Counted from the first letter of the stretch, positions 38,505 through 53,800 are shown. The stretch is 64,000 bases of DNA from Phytoseiulus persimilis (GCA_037576195.1 CM075104.1:4470775-4534774), one strand, 5' to 3'. The notes: a model not told the origin generated them from the letters alone. Numbers and translations: made by a program.

Positions 38505-41500
38505 GCAGGTAATTGAGAACGAGAACCCGAGCTCAGAGGATAATTGCCCCGCTGGCAAGCTGGCTGTCGTCGTCCTTTGGTGGCTTTCGCTGCGCCGACG
38601 TCGTCCTCTCGGACGGCGGTCGCGATACTGTTTGATACCGAACTCAAGTTTGGAATGGGGCGATTACCGGACTCTGACTCAAATATGATGAAAACTTGAC
38701 GAGACGAACGCTTCGCGACGAACTCACACTCCACATCCAGGAGCCGGGAACATCGAAAACAAAGCCCTCTTACCGATGACTCGCCGGCGAGCTTTCGCGT
38801 CTCGTTTGTCTTCACTGCGCTTGGCGCTTGGATCGTCCTCATATCGTTCGTTGAAACGTCACGCGCGATCCCGGCGAAACGCAAGCAGATTTTGAAGCAC
38901 AGAGCGGTATCGCACCACAACCGTTTAAGGGAACACCTCTCAGCGACGGAGCTGCAGCGACGTCGCGGAAAAGACCGCTCCTCATCAAGAGAGCTCTTTT
39001 CGTTAGCGAGACGCCTGGGACTGACTGACTCTTTCAAACTGCCAAGCGAGCGAGCGAGCGACAGACAGACAAACAGACCGATAAACAGGCCGACCGAGCG
39101 ACCAAACGTCCGACCAAGCGAGAGACGTTCATAGAACCACATTCGTCTGTTCCGTAGCAGCGATGGCAGACGCAGCGGCGACTTATTGTGGAGCAGGCCG
39201 CTCGTGCGGGCACCCTCACTTACATCTCACTTTCTCAGCTGACGCTTTGCAGAGCGGGATGAACAACAACAGCGGCGCCGGCAGCATCAGAACCTAGAGG
39301 TCGATAACAGTGACGAGGCGAGACAAGACTGAGACAATCCTCTTCCGGGTGTTCACCTCCTCGGTGTGCTTGGGTCTCTCGGGAAACTCGGTCCCCCGAG
39401 TCGACCGCGCCTCAGTCATCTTGGAATCACAAACTCGCTCGGGAGATGTCAAGATCTTACGCGGCATGAACGTTGGTATAAATTCATCACGGAACTCCTT
39501 CGATATACAAAGTTGTTGACGGTCGCTCGTTTGTCACCAATGTTGTTCTCATTCCGGAACAAATGACATTCTTGGGCGTGCGGAGTTTATGACGACAGGT
39601 TGAGTCGAGCGTTATCAGTGCTCGCTCAGGAGTAATGGGCCACAATAACTCCGGGACGTAATCGCTATTAAATTCGTTCAGCGAACGAGGGCGGCCACGA
39701 AACGCATCAAATTGATCTGGTTCGGAGGGCTGGTTGATCATTAATGAGGAGTGGTGATGAATATTCCTCCTCCACAAGGTCGTTTTTCCGTATTCGCGTG
39801 AAAGAGAAACACACTCGCGCTCCAACAGATGAGGTTGCAGAGGATGAACTCGCGAAATGGAAGTTTTTCTTCATCGCGAAAGACTCACGTTCGAGAATCT
39901 CTGCTAGTCCAACGGAATCGATCTCAGAATCGGATGCAGCTCCTGGAATCTCGAGACGACAGTGAATGTGAGGGACCGCGTTCGACGAACACCAAGTACG
40001 TTTGGAGAGTACTCCAGCGGGCGCAGCCAAGTTGACACGTGGCTCGGCAGGAGTCAACAACCGATGTCGATAGGCGAGTCTGCTTTAGTGACAAAAAGAC
40101 AACGACCGGTCACGTTTAGCTTCGTTTGCCTGGACCTCCTTTTACGGCCTACTTTACGAACAGTCTCTTCTCATACTGCCAAACTACCTGCTCGTCTCGG
40201 TGGCGAGTCAACAGCGGCCCGATGGATGTTTTCAACGGCAACTTGCCCAATATGCTCCGATCTGATTGGTTACGACGGAATCGTGCGTTACCTACTTGAA
40301 CTGAGCCCGGTGCGAACCGATTCGCGGCTCTCCGGGCCGGCTACAGGCCAAGGTTTCGGTTTATCTTCCAGGCCAGGGCCACGGAACTTCTCGGCAGTCT
40401 CTCGATAGGACTACTCGACACGATTCCTGTACGCACCTGCAGCATTCCGCGGCATCAGACGCGGAGCTTGCCCAGCTCCTCGCGGCATTCCTATCCGGAG
40501 AGTTGGCTTGAGGGAGTCCGAATCAGACCTCAGCTCTTACCTTTCGCCAACGCCCGCATCCGGAGCAAAACCGGGCGCATCCACTTCAGATATCTCGTGT
40601 TCACTTCCCTCTTAAATTGAGACCGCAGCTGCAGGGCTCTTAGAATTATTCGAAATGATCAATGATTTGAGGACTCGAGGTATTTGTTGGTCGATATACC
40701 CCTCCGTTCGCGGTCGGCGTCGATTCGTCCCGAGTGCACACTGTTTCTGCTTTGGTGACACGTTGCTACGATACCCGTCTCAGTTGGTTCTCCCGCTTCG
40801 CCTTTCCCATTCAAACTCGACGCCAGCAATAACGAGTCCTCAAATTGGTTATGCTCGGATCCGCAAAGACCACCGAGGCGAGCCAACAGGGATTGAGGGG
40901 CTCCCGTTTGGCACAATATTCCAGGAGGGTGCGCGCGGGTCGGCGTGATTGGATCCGACACGATCTCCTCCCTGCGTCGTCGTCGTCGTCTATTCCTCGT
41001 TCCCACCCCAACTCATCGGTTTCGGGAAGCTGATCAACGCTCGAAATTCGATCTCAGCCGGGACAATCCGAACCCAGACTGCCTCGCGCCCCGCGAGACA
41101 TTTGTTGTGTTTTCGATTCCAGAATGCGGCCATGGTTTCCTGGATTCCGGCTTCCGCCAGAGGCGTCAGTTTCTCCGAAGGGATTGAGCTCGTCGAACCG
41201 ATCCGTCGAAGATGAAGGTCTCCTCGAGGTCCGTCCAACCCCCTGAGCGCTCGTTGATTTGGGTATGGAACTTCACCATGCGCCACAAGATCCCTACACC
41301 CGGAAGTTGGGTCGTGAAAGCGCAGATGAACCCAAGCGCAGGTTGGGCTGATTCCCCCGCGATCTGAAGCTAATGATTGCCTCACCGGACACTGCGCTGT
41401 TTCCTCCGGGAACAAATTACACTCGTCTCGCGGAACGCTTTCAGGGTTGCTTCCTCGCCTTACTGCAAGCGATTGAAGAGGAAATCGTGAGGGCTCGGAT

Positions 41501-44500
41501 CACTTCTCCTCTTCTCTGCGGGTCACAATGGGAGCCGAAGGCAATCCGAACAACTGTTCTGCTTTTGTCGAAGTGTACTTCAGTGAATTCGCGAGTGCGT
41601 TTGGGACAGCTCCTGCAATGGATGCGATGTCGATAGATGCAGGGTGGGAATAGACTCAGATCAGTGAGAATAGCCTGAAGAGGGTATGGACATCTGCGCG
41701 GATGGTCTGAGAATCCACAAAAGCGTGCGCTGCGACCCGCCGCCTGCGGCTCGGCCTGACGTGCGACATGGGGGAAAGGGGACTCGTGGGTTTCCTCGAG
41801 CTTCCTGCGAAATCTTGAAGTTCCAACAGGATTCGGATCCTCGATAATCAGGGAACGCTTTGTGATGAGTTCATTTCTCCGTCATCCGCTGATCCCGTCA
41901 CGCGTTCGGCGACTCACTCAGTCATTCCGCGCAGCTCATTCCAGAACAGCCCGACGGCGAAGGGCGTCCGGGAAGAGAAAAATCCACGTCTGTCAGGTTT
42001 TCCAGGACAGGACTCGCTTGAGTGGCAGCTTGGATGGCCGGCCGCTGGTTCATTTCGATGGCTGTCAGCGTCCCTCATGTGTTATGAACGAGGTGGTCTG
42101 TTTTTGCCGCCTACGCTGCTGCTGAACAGCACGCTTGAGAATACAGCTTGGAAGGAAATCCATCGAAGAAGTTGAATTTCATCTCCGTTGAGCGGATCGG
42201 AGAGCGTTCCCGAGAATTTAATTCCTTCCGTTATCCTCGGCCGCAGATCACTGATCCTCGATCAAATTACCGAATCGAGTTCTACAGAAGAGCTCGAGAA
42301 AGGATGATGAGGACGGAAACGAATGGGGGAGGAGCTTGGCCATGTGCCGTCGAATCTTGATGCGGCCTCCAGGGCCGACCTCGCTCGCTTGTCCCAGAGT
42401 CGAAGCTCCGCGGGGGAGAGCTGGATGGCGTTCTGAGGAGCGTGAATCAAAGATCGCCCGACAGAAACGATGTCATCGCGGAGTGGTCATGAAGATAAAT
42501 GACCGGATGTTCTCTTCAAGGAACGTTCTCTCGAGCTCGTCAAAACAAGGCGGCTCGCCGTGCGAGCGTTCGACGGTGGCGTCTTGTTGCGACAACGTCG
42601 CCTTCGACAAATGGACTCCATTCAAGTGCGCAATACATCAAAAGAGACATTATCGCGCATTGTGCCTGTGCGCATGATTGGAGCGCAAGCTTCCCTGCGA
42701 CGGTTCGCTCCGTGCAGCGCTCACCTTCGTATGTTTTCACACACGCTTGCTGTCCGGGCCCTGTCGGTTGGCCGCAGGACCCCGGTCGGCGAGAATGAGC
42801 AACAAACCCATGTAAATAAATATCCCAAAGGTACGACGTCGAAGTATGCCAGGAACGACCGCAGTGGAGCTGTAGGCTGGTGGCCGACATAAACTTTCCC
42901 GTTCGGCGGTGAACGACTCGCGATAAATGTGGGACAATGTTTATGGAATGCTGGGGCAAGGGTTGACATATCGAACATACGCTCGCGTCAACACGTACAC
43001 GGCAAACAGCTCTATATTGGCCAGATGTGCGCGGCTTGCAGATAGAGGCAAAACTGAATCGAAGGTACAGACCGAGGCCCCCAGGTGCAGCTAGTGGTCC
43101 ATCGATGCGTAATTCGCGTCACAGAGAACATCTTCATGAGCCGTTTGTGCCCGGCTGTCCACAAATCGACAAGCCGTCGACTCGGGCACCAGCTGCCCTC
43201 GAAATCAGCAGTGGACTTGAGGCCTGTTTCTTGGATGCCTGGTCGGAACGGATCACCGACGGCGTTCCTGCTTGAGATCGTTTGCTCTTCGATGACAGGG
43301 TGACGGAACCTCGTCTCGAAGTTCCGAAATGGTTAATTCGGTTAATTCCAGTGAATGAACAGACGAATAGTTCCATCTGGGAGGAAGCGGATCCCCTCGC
43401 TTCCGTCCCAATGTAGAAACAGGACGTGGGTCGATGAGGATGTCCTGTGATTGATTATTTGGACTTCCTCCTCGACTTCGTGTGTGCTCCCCTCATCCCC
43501 TCGGAAGAGAACTCATCATCCCATCCGAGGGCTCCTGTCTGGCTGCTCCGTTTCGGCGGCTTGTTGTCTGTCGGGGATTCGTGTTGCGAGCAAACATCGG
43601 ACTCCTCCATCAATTTCGTTCCACCGTTGCGAATTTTCGCTCGATCCGTCCGCGCTTCTTCTAGACAATCCCGAGAGAAACTAGATTCAGGTACGGAACT
43701 CCTTCCAGTCGTTCTTCCCCCCTGGATAGGTATGTGAGGATATCGACATCTGGAATAGGTTGCGGTGAGTTCTCACAGCGCTCGGGCGGTCCATCCGGAG
43801 AATATGTTCCCGATGAAACCTCATCCGAATCCGACGGAACTTCCGCGTAGAAGTTTTTGGAGGAGCTCCAATTAGTGATGATTAACGAGTGACTTCGGCT
43901 GAACGACGAGCACGCGAGGTTGACTCCGAAACTTCCCAAGTTCTTATTAGTGAAGACTTCCAGTTGAATCATTTGTCTCGGAGCCGGAGCTTTTCAAGAA
44001 CTCTCGCGCCTACCCTCTCGAGCGTTCCCGGCCACGCCTGCGCAACGACCAATTCATTCGCGTCGAGCGGCTTTTGACCGCGTCTGCTTCGCCGACTCGT
44101 CTCCTCTTCCGCAACAGAGAGCGAAGTTCGTTACAAGCTTGCTGTAGCAGTGACCCACGACAATATGTACTCAAATCGCACAGTTTAGGGTACATGAAGC
44201 GCAGATTGCGTGCTGTTACGCAATGCCCATTGAAGGATGCACGAGATGCCTGGAAACGATGAGACCGGTGCCGAAGATCGATCTGCTCAGAATGTGGACG
44301 AGAAGGTCGACCTATTCCGCTCTGCGATGGATTGTGCGTAATCTTGAGCGCTCGGGGCGGGGGCGCGGAAGAATAATTTGCCACTCTTTATTCAAAGCTC
44401 GCCCGATCAGATGTCGGATGCTGCCCGAAGGGTGTCACAGGCGCGGAGTGGTTTGGACAGTTCATCCACTCATGTAGATGATCCTCGTCAGGCTCCATGT

Positions 44501-44654
44501 TAATCTGGGCTTTTGAAGATTCTAGGAAACGAACATTTAATCCTCTCCCTCTTGTGATGATTCGCTTATTAACGAGGGCCTGGTTGAGCTCACAGACTTC
44601 GCCAACATGACGAGCTGGGGAATTGTCGCAACTCCGGGTTAAAAAAGACAGAGT
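38505..44654. other. Unassigned region
   Basis: Coding-like frames include minus 39487-39825, minus 39707-40060 (acidic and Ser-rich), minus 40659-41006, a minus frame around 41220-41370 with FHTQINERSGGWTDLEE, plus 41373-41636 and minus 42540-42978. These overlap in competing frames and no domain could be named. Confidence 0.35.
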
Positions 44655-44870
44655 TCACGATAGAATCCCCAGCGAGCCATCGAGCCGAAGTTCTGTCGGG
44701 ATGGTTGTTAGCTTGTCGTGCATCAGAGAACAAAGAATGTTTCCGCGTACGCGTTCACTCGAGTTCGGAGGCGGGATCGTGTGACGAAATGAAATATATT
44801 TGCCCTTTTCATCGATGGCGGCGCAGGCGAGGACTGCAGCTGCTAGCACTTGCAATGTGACAGGCGGCAT
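44655..44870 (-). CDS. Possible small secreted protein
   Basis: An ATG at 44868-44870 opens a 71-residue frame beginning MPPVTLQVLAAAVLACAA, a good signal peptide with a cleavage site after ACAA, followed by IDEKGKYISF and a Pro/Arg-containing tail. The stop is at 44655. The frame is also open upstream of this ATG. No homologue is recognised, and it could be a first exon with an undetected donor. Confidence 0.25.
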   Translation of the reverse strand: MPPVTLQVLAAAVLACAAIDEKGKYISFRHTIPPPNSSERVRGNILCSLMHDKLTTIPTELRLDGSLGILS

Positions 44871-47800
44871 CGGATTCGCTCTAAGGGCGCCGAGCACAGG
44901 TTGGGCTATTTCCAGAGCGCCGAGGTCGAGCAAACAAGCCTACCAGACCATGGAATAGGACATAAGCTTTTTAGCGCGATCCCCGACGAGCTCCTCAGAA
45001 GCCTCACTCATCCCCCACCCCCGGAGAAAGTCGCGGTCGAGAAGCAACCACAGTTTCGATCCGTAGCGTTCTTCTATCTTCTCGGTGTCTCCGTTGCGCA
45101 CCGGGCTCGATATCAGATTATTCCGCGCAACCCGGGTTTTTCTTGACGCTGGGTTCCTCACCTCCATGTGGCTTCTCTCTTGCGCTCCTGAGGCACCGGT
45201 TATTGATGCAATGCTCGTTCCCAACGGTTGCGAATGATATTCGTGAGAATGCGATTTCCAACTAGGTTGAGTTCCGAGTCCAGGAGCAGGTGGTTCAGAG
45301 CTCGTTCCGCCCTTCGGTTTCGCAGCTCATCATAGCCAACAATTCTGTTCCTTGAGGGTGAGAAGGAAATGAGCGGCTACAGGGTAGCAGGGCTTCTCCG
45401 GTCAGGATGCGAGCGCCTCAAGCAGAGAGCCTATCTTCGGGCGAGATGGGCCCGCCCGCTCGTGACGGCCCGATCCGACAGCGCAAACTGCTCCGAAGCC
45501 CTGAGCATAGAGCTATCACGCACAACCGATGGAACAAGCTCGCTTCCTCATGAAACAACATGTACCACCGAATGATGAGAACGCTCGACACGGCACTCCG
45601 CCTGGGCGGCGCCTGCGGCTACGTCCCGGACAGTTCGAGAACCGGTCACCTATTCCACTTGTTTGGGTTGTAGCTTGGTCCGCACCCCCGAGGAGCGCCT
45701 CTGCTTCCAGTGATTGAGCCAATAATTGTCATGTGTGGAGAGGTCGCGTCACACATCGAAATGGTTCAATATGGATGGTTCCGATTGTTACACGATACTC
45801 GAACCCCGGGGTCTCCTCGGGTAAGAATCGATGGATCATCACGCGGGTCCAAAACTCATCTCTTTTCAATCTTCCGCAATGACTGCATGATGGTCCGCAC
45901 AATAACCCCTCACATCGATGACTGCGGCTACACCATGAAGACTGTTTACGAGCTATTTCCTTCTCCTCGAGAACAAGTCAGTGATGAACGCGAACCGTCT
46001 CGAGCTCCCTCCTCGAGAGTGGCGGGGAAATTAGCCAAACCGGCGGGTTACATGCCCACCGAATAGCGGCACGGAGAGAGAGAGAGCAAGTCGTACGAGA
46101 ACCGACGGAACGATAATCTGAATCACGTGAAATCGGCGACCGAGCCCGCGGCGTGTTGCCCGTCGCTTCGGCCGCCGTTTCATCTTTGCTGGCGGGTCAG
46201 TCCGTCGTGGTCGCGCGTGGGTGTCCCGGATTCCCCCACATGTGATTCAACTGACTTGCATTGGGCGCTTGTTCTGACCCTTGGAGTTCGGATCTGGAAT
46301 CCAGATGATTGTTGAACCCCAGCGAGAAAGAGCGAAAATGAGATTCAAACGTCTTCTCTACGATGGCGGAACGAAATTCACAGAGTCCAGCTTGCGCGTA
46401 GTTATCCTTTTTTCCTCAACGAACCAAGAAAAATGCGGCTTGGGCGCGGTGGGTCGCGTCGAAGCGAAGAAGAACAGTCCCATATTTAGGAAGTGGGGAT
46501 GTATCCTAATCGAGCTGACCTTGATTCCGCAAGTCGTTCCGCCATGTCCGAGCGAGCGCCATAGGGAGATCTGGCCTGAGAAACACTGTTCCAGACGTCC
46601 CTCTAACACCGGATTAAGCCGATCACGTGTAGTGTGGATGGATGACGACTGAGCTGCAGTCATTTTTCATTAGGAGGGGAATTTCGACTATTCGGAATGC
46701 TATGACATTTCAATTTCAATGCTTGGATGAATTCGATCAGAGACATTTTCAGGCAGCAAGCTGTGAACAGGAGAATCGTTTGGGAGTTTTGCGTCTCAGA
46801 GTTGCGTCAGTCAGCATTTCTTATGGGCACCTGTGGGTGCAGAGAAAGTCTCTGAGCGGGCTCGCGGAGCTCACATGAAGTGACGTCGAAGCATCTCTGC
46901 CCCTCAGACCCAGCGGACTTTCCAGCGCGGGACTTTGTCGGTGGCGCTCCTTGCTGTGATTCGGGATGCGTCGCGGAACCGCCCGCCCCCTCCTGTTTTT
47001 TTTTCTCGGAAGCTGGGACGGCGCTTCAGGGGGATCAAGTTCCACATCGGGCACAAGGGACGACTCCGTTGGGCCTTTTCGCGAAACCAACTTTCGTCTC
47101 AGACTCGGGGAACGCGAATGCTGCGAGCGCTAATCCGTCCTTTTGTCCCTCCAATCGGGAAGGGTGCAGGACGAGTATCGTAGTCTCTGTTCCTCCCCAA
47201 GACAACTCAGTTAATGCTCTCGTCCACCTTCCCGCTGTACGCATAATGAGCGTCTCGCAGCTGACGTTTTATTCGTCATGAGGGACTGCATGAGCGCAGC
47301 CGGAAAGAATCGCGAACACCACTCTCAGTGGTTGCGTTGACGGCGAGTGTCGCGCCTTCCCTCCTGGGGTTAGGTTGACTTCGTTAGAAGAGCCGCTTGT
47401 CCTCGCTGCAGTGGTCGAGGGGTTCTCTTCGCTCGGCCCGGGTTCCCTCCTCCACTACTTTAGACATCAAAGAGAGCCGTCGGACAAAAGAGCGGCTTCA
47501 TTCAGAGAGAATTCTCGCTCGCCAATCTCAAGAGAAAGAGCGGCTGGGCTGTGGGCTACAATGCAGAGATGTACACCGAGGGAAATAACGGAAGGAACCT
47601 GGAGAGGAATAACGAGAAGATCCCTCAGAGGGATAACGAGGGATTATAGAGTGGAGAGAGTGAGGACCATCGAGCAAACTCAGCTCTACCCGTAACTCGG
47701 CGGGAAGCTTCGGCTGCTGTTCCGCCACATGCATTATCGCGGTTGTTCAGGCACCGACTGATTCATTATTCGCTACTCTCAATAAATTGTGACTCGCAAA

Positions 47801-50800
47801 CCGGCGGTATCGTGACCAAGCCTGGCGCGGAGGGAAACGAATCGTGTTGCTGTGCTCTGATCCTAATCATAGCTTCGTATGCTCTCTAAATTCGGCTCTC
47901 GTGTTTCCATTCTTGCTTTGAGCAGTAGGTGTGAAGCGCACCATACACCCTCCTTGATCAACAACGTCGACTTGCTCAGCTGCCCGCTCCACCCTCTCCC
48001 GATTTGACCCCGGTTCGAGCTCCGGATGAGAGTTTGATAAAGCTCAGGACGTAAAGCTTGCGAGGCCTATCGGGAAGATAGTTGACATTGCTCAGGCCGC
48101 TCCATCCTTCAGAAGGAAACGGACCTTCCGAGGACCAAGAGTCACATCTGTTGAAGCTCCGGAGGCGAAAGCTGAACGTTCGCACCCACAGTGGGAAAAA
48201 ACAGCGAGTGTCGTACCGGTACCATAATCGGATTCATTTCCAATAGACAGAAATGGGCGTCCCTCCGGCACTCGCGCTCAGATACAACGGAACATGCTGT
48301 AGAAGAGGGAACAGACGTCCAACCACTTACGCAGAGAAAGACCCCCGCCCATCCGCCAACCGTTGAGCGAAAAGGGTACCGAGCAGGCCCGCGGTTGCTC
48401 GATGGTCGTCAGCGTTCGCCTGCTTCAGAAAAGGGAAGAGCAACAGTTCTCTCTAGCGGAGCTCGGTCGGAAATATTGCCTTGGACGGCGCCAGGAGATG
48501 CTGTCTGACAAATCACCTCAATGAGACCTGCTTCTACTGCTGTAGCGGGTTTCTTGTTGCTCCGAGCGGGTGAGAATCTTTGCAGCGGACGCCTGTTTCC
48601 GAATTGGAAGCTTCTCACAACAAGCGCAATCTCGCTCTTGAGAGAATCAGTAAGCACTCGTGAAACGATTTTGAGTTTAATAGGAACCTTTCACAGTCAA
48701 CCTCTTCAAGTGTCCTGAGAATTCGCGTTCGCGGACTTCACGACCATCCGCCGCAGTGGACCGAGTCTGTGTGGCGAAACGGGACTTCGTTCTTGAATTG
48801 GTTACGAGGCGACCATGACAACATGGATCAATTCCTGATTCCATTTTTCTCTCTGCGGAGCGGAGTCTCTATGCGGAACGATTTTGTCGAATCGAAACAC
48901 ACGGATTCGCGGATCTCCGTGAGCAACTCACCGGCGATTCCCTCAGCGTTGGCGAAATCACAGCAAACGATACGAAAATCAGGATTATTACTCCGGCTTC
49001 ATGTGAAGTATAGGAAGTCACCTGCGAGGGAGAATGTAGATTTCAGTTTTCATGTAGTTTTCATAGACCGCACGTTGCGTGGTTGCGAGTGGTCACACTG
49101 CACGTAGACCGTCGCCGCCCCTGCATCTATGGTCTCGCCACGTTGATGATAACTAACTCTTGCCTCTCCGCGGAGTAAAGCTGACAAATTACGTTAACGC
49201 TCGGAACATTCGATATTTTTTACGCTGGCCCGTGCTGCCACACAACGAGGAAGCAAGTCGGAGGGCCAGTTCAGGAACGAGCGTGCCGAACCCTCGTTGC
49301 TGTTCCCGTTGATCCGAGTAGCACGAAGAAGGAATTCTCGCTATGCACAAAACGTATCAGACCAGGACAAGGGCTGAGACTCGTTCTCCGACTGAGATTC
49401 AACCCGTGTCGTTACAACATGAGAGTAGATCTCAGTTACCCTTCAAGTTTCTAATAATGGCGTACCAGGCGGCCGGTGGGAACCATCTAGTGGGAAATCG
49501 GTCGAGTTTTCCAGCTCAGATCCTGTGTGCGCTCTCGAGCAGGTTTCCTGGAGAGGTAGATTTAAGGAAATGAGCTTCCACAAAGAGCGGGATTGCGTCG
49601 CAACAAAGCTCGGATAAAATCGTTTTCGAATTTCATTAGACGCCGCTTTACATGGAAGGCGCGGAGCTCCGCTTCCGATTGCGCGCCTCTGGACTCAATC
49701 TTCCCAAAGTCCTTGAAACGCACATCGCTAGCTTGGGCCCCAGCGGCGCAGTTTAGGCAGAACTCATTTAGCACGCTGCTGGTACTCGAGGAGTGTTTGC
49801 TACTGTTGTCTGTTCTTTCGCTACGATGGTGCAGCGCCGCGCTCAACCAGAATGTCCTCGACGGAAACACGCCCACTATTTCCCCTTTCCGAGGCAAAAA
49901 CGTTCTTCGCCTGCAATAGAAGGAATCGCTGGCCTGTTCGGAAAGACGCGGAATGAAGTGTGGGCTGCAGATCAAGACATTTGCAAGGGATCAGTATGCA
50001 CTGTTCGGTCATATGGAGGATACAACTGATGCCCAGCTCGACTTTAGTGTTGGAGGAACGCCGAGATCGACCCGTGAAGGATTTTGCGCGTATCTCGCAT
50101 TCGACCAGGGGGACTTCCACTCGACCTCTCGAGCAGGAGGAGAGAATCCGGTCCGGCTTCAGAGATAACGCTGAATACACAACCGCCCACGACTGAGTGC
50201 GCATGGCCTAAGAATGCGTTCAGCGATTCACCAGAACGTCCACCGAAGCAGATTCGACGTATACTACCGGCTGACTCGTGGTGGCGCCGCATCAGGGGGG
50301 AATCCGTCACTCGCGGATTCTCGAGAATGCGTTCCGCTGGGGAAAGTCTACCACCGATAAGCGGGGACCGGTCGCTCTCTAGCTTTTCCAGATACCCCGA
50401 GTTATCCGTTCCACTCTGTTCCTGGAGAGCCGTGTCTCGGATCTCCGGCCCGATCCCTGACCCTGGAGGCACCGCTCCATAACGATTTACGATGATTTTT
50501 CCCTCAGGGAAGAAGGTCTGGCAAACGTCGCATCGCTCGTTGGATGAAAGGCGATGATGGGAACGAGCTACCGACGAAATCTGAACGGATTCCCGGAGGT
50601 GACCCAGGGTCGCTAAACTCATGTCTGATCGGCCAAAATGGAAAAAAGGTCTCGAAAAAAGCCGATTCGTCTGTTGGCTATCAGGATCCCACCCCGCGTC
50701 GGCGCAATCGCTTTGTTCAAAGGAATTTTCGTGCCTCTTCATCTGAAGTTGGTATGTGTCAACTGAATTTGACGGCCTATTTTTCTCCATTCTACGCTGA

Positions 50801-53800
50801 TGCCCAGCCGCTCAAGTCGGCGACTAACGATTCCCTGCACTCTCAGACTCCGTAGAGTGATACTCGAACTCTCGTTGCCGACTAGCAAACTCGTGGCCTA
50901 ATGAATCAAACTTCGTTTAATTCGAACTCCACTGACGGATCTTTTAGCTTTGGCGGCGGCTTTCTTTCTTCTGTCGCCAGGCTCGTCCCTCCGGATACGC
51001 TTGTGCGTCCTCTGTATGGACTACTGAACCGAGATTCAGGGTTCACAGGGGACGAACGGATCGCCGGCGGGAGACCGGACGCCGCTGGCTTGAGCAGTCA
51101 GCCGGTCGCCGTGAATTGGTTTCACTCCCTCGTCGTTTATCCTCTCGAACGCGGGGCATAGGGCGCCGAGATCCCTGTCTGGGGATTCGGATTGTCTGTC
51201 GTGTCAATCGCGACAGGAGCTTCGGCCCGAATTCGCCCAGAAGCCGGACACATCGACGGGTCGTGCGAAAATGGAACTGTCGGTGAATAATAACGTTGCC
51301 GGATTTCCGGGCGAAAGTCGGAGCGGACGGAAATTAGGACTCCGTGTTTTCTTCACCTCACTCTGCGGAGAGCTCCATCGCCATTCATCCGATTACTTCA
51401 GCAAAGGCAGATAATGTGCGAATTTGCTTCAAACAATGTAGAAAGCGCTCATTACATCCACTGCGCAGCTATGCAAAGAACTGGACGCTCGGCTCAGTGC
51501 GTAGCTAAATATTGGAGGAATTCATCGAGTTTCCCTTCGCTGATTCTCATTATGTAAATTGAATGCAGTTTTTGTCCCTTTGCACACGCTTCCCGCTCAG
51601 TTTCCGTTCGCAGCCTCCATCAATAGCAGTGTATGGACCAGGGCAGGCCGCGTCATCTTAGAGAACTCATTCGGCCCGAAAACCATCAACATCGCTAAGA
51701 GCCCGACGCGCGACCTCAAAGTAGTTGATTCTTCGAGTATTTGGAAAGCCTGAACCCGTTGCATACGATTGTCAACTGCATTCCGTCCACGTGAAGAACT
51801 CTGTTCGTCTGCTGGTTGCGACAATGATGAATACAGAAAGCTTGAAGGTGCGGCCAACGAGAAGGAAGGGTCGGACGAACAATCAATCGGGTTCTCTGTG
51901 AGGGCATCTGTGCTCACCGGCCCGCCGCCGTGCGTGAGATCATTAAAGTACGGAGCACGTTTTCGTTCTGACTCGCCAAAAATTTCGAGGCGTTCTTGGA
52001 TGAAAAGGACAGACCAATTCATGGAAAATCTCGCGAGACCGCAAAAATGTCCGACGGGGGGTATAGTTCATGCTGACAGCAAGATGGTGGTGCAGATGTG
52101 TATTTTCCATACTCAGCCGGACTAGCTCCTTGGAAATCACTCATAGACAGCTGGTTTCCCTTGGAAATCACTCATAGACAGCTGGTTTCCCTTGGAAATC
52201 GACTTGCGGTCACATTCCCGAATCGACTTGATTCACTTCTGAGATCTACAGGACCCCCTTCGCATTGCAGCACGCAAAGAGTCAGGGCACAGGTTCTCCG
52301 CGAGGGTCTCCCGCGTGCTTCCACCGGTCGCGTGCTCGAAACGAAGCCCCATATCTATTTTCATTGGCTGTTTGACGACGGGGTCGATATGTTAATTTCG
52401 CGCCCGGAGCCGAGAAGTTCGTGGAAGCACTTGTGGTGGCTGTGGTAAGGCTCGCAGAGTCCCGAAAATAGCGCTGCCCTCCCCGGGCAATGTTAGTCAA
52501 TTGTCGGGAGAGGGGATGATGCGGAGCGTCTGCAGCGGCTCGCTCGAGCAGCGGCAACGTTTTAGGTAAATCGAATGCTTTGTATGAGGTTCGCTCCGTT
52601 TGTTATCGGAGACCACTTACGTTCCGAGTGGTTTTGGAGCGTTCGTTACAGGTGTGGACCCGAATCTGGGCTGTGTCTGTGATCCAGAAGGAGAGTCGGA
52701 GGAGGCCTCGAGGTCAGGACAAGAAAACTGACTGGTTCCACATTTCCCGACCTGTTCGCTCATCGATCGCCGATGAGCACGCGTGAGCAGATTCACCCAA
52801 CGTCGGTTCGGGACTGATTCGAGTGATGATGAAGAGATTCTCCTTGGCACATCTGCCCCTCACCGCTTCCATTTTCAATTCCTCCTCGGCTCAGAGCCCA
52901 GGTATTGCCTCCGCTCCGGGGACGCCGTCACCGCATTGATATCCCCGGAGCGTCGCTCCTGTGACTCTCGTATTTTCTTCGACCAGGCTCCGATTTCCCG
53001 GGAGTGTTTGTTATCTCGAATACACCCTGTCATCAGAGCTCGCGTCCGAGTTCCGAGAAACTCCCCGGACGTTCTTTCCTCGCCATTCTTCGTGTCCCAG
53101 GTTACCCTGTTCTCCGACATGACCTTCCGAGTCTGGCCCGGGCAATGCACGAGCAAAGCGAGTTGGATCGCGTAGCTCCGAACGTGCGCCGCTTGCTTAT
53201 CGCAGAACATACCGCGGGAGTGAGTTGCTACTTCGCTAACTCGCTCAATAACTTCGGAGACTCCCTCCCTCCGGAGAAGAGATCAGGACGTGACACAGCG
53301 GCGTCACGCCGCATTTGCGCTCAGGAGACACTGGATCCCGCCGGACAAACTCGCCACCCACACGGAGCCGGACAAGTCAATTGGCCACTTAGTCTCCGGG
53401 TCACCCGGACCGCAGGACTTCGGTTCCCGAAGAAACTGACGTCCCGTCTGCGTGGGTGCGATCGCAGACTTGAGCTAACAGGAATGCGTTGCGGGAAATA
53501 TCCGCGATTCCCCCGACTGCGAGGAGGGCCTTGCGGTGTCGACCTGTGACACAGCCGGAGGCACAATGGGACGACCGGAAGGACTTGAGACCTTCGCCTA
53601 AAGCTATGACGGCTCAGTGACCGAGCGAAGTTAAATCCGTCGGGCCGTCTGCCGCATTTCGTTCACAGTGGGTTCGCGGGATCATGAACGATGTTTGTCG
53701 CGGCCTGCTTGCCTGTTGTCAGCGACCGTTCCGGCAAGTCCTCTGGTCCCTCCGAGGAGCTCCCGGCCCTGCAGTGTAATCTCGCTCGGGATCGTCGAGT

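Noticed and set aside
38387-39142. 251-codon minus frame as a gene
   Set aside because: Composition varies along its length, no domain is seen, and its opposite strand is also open.
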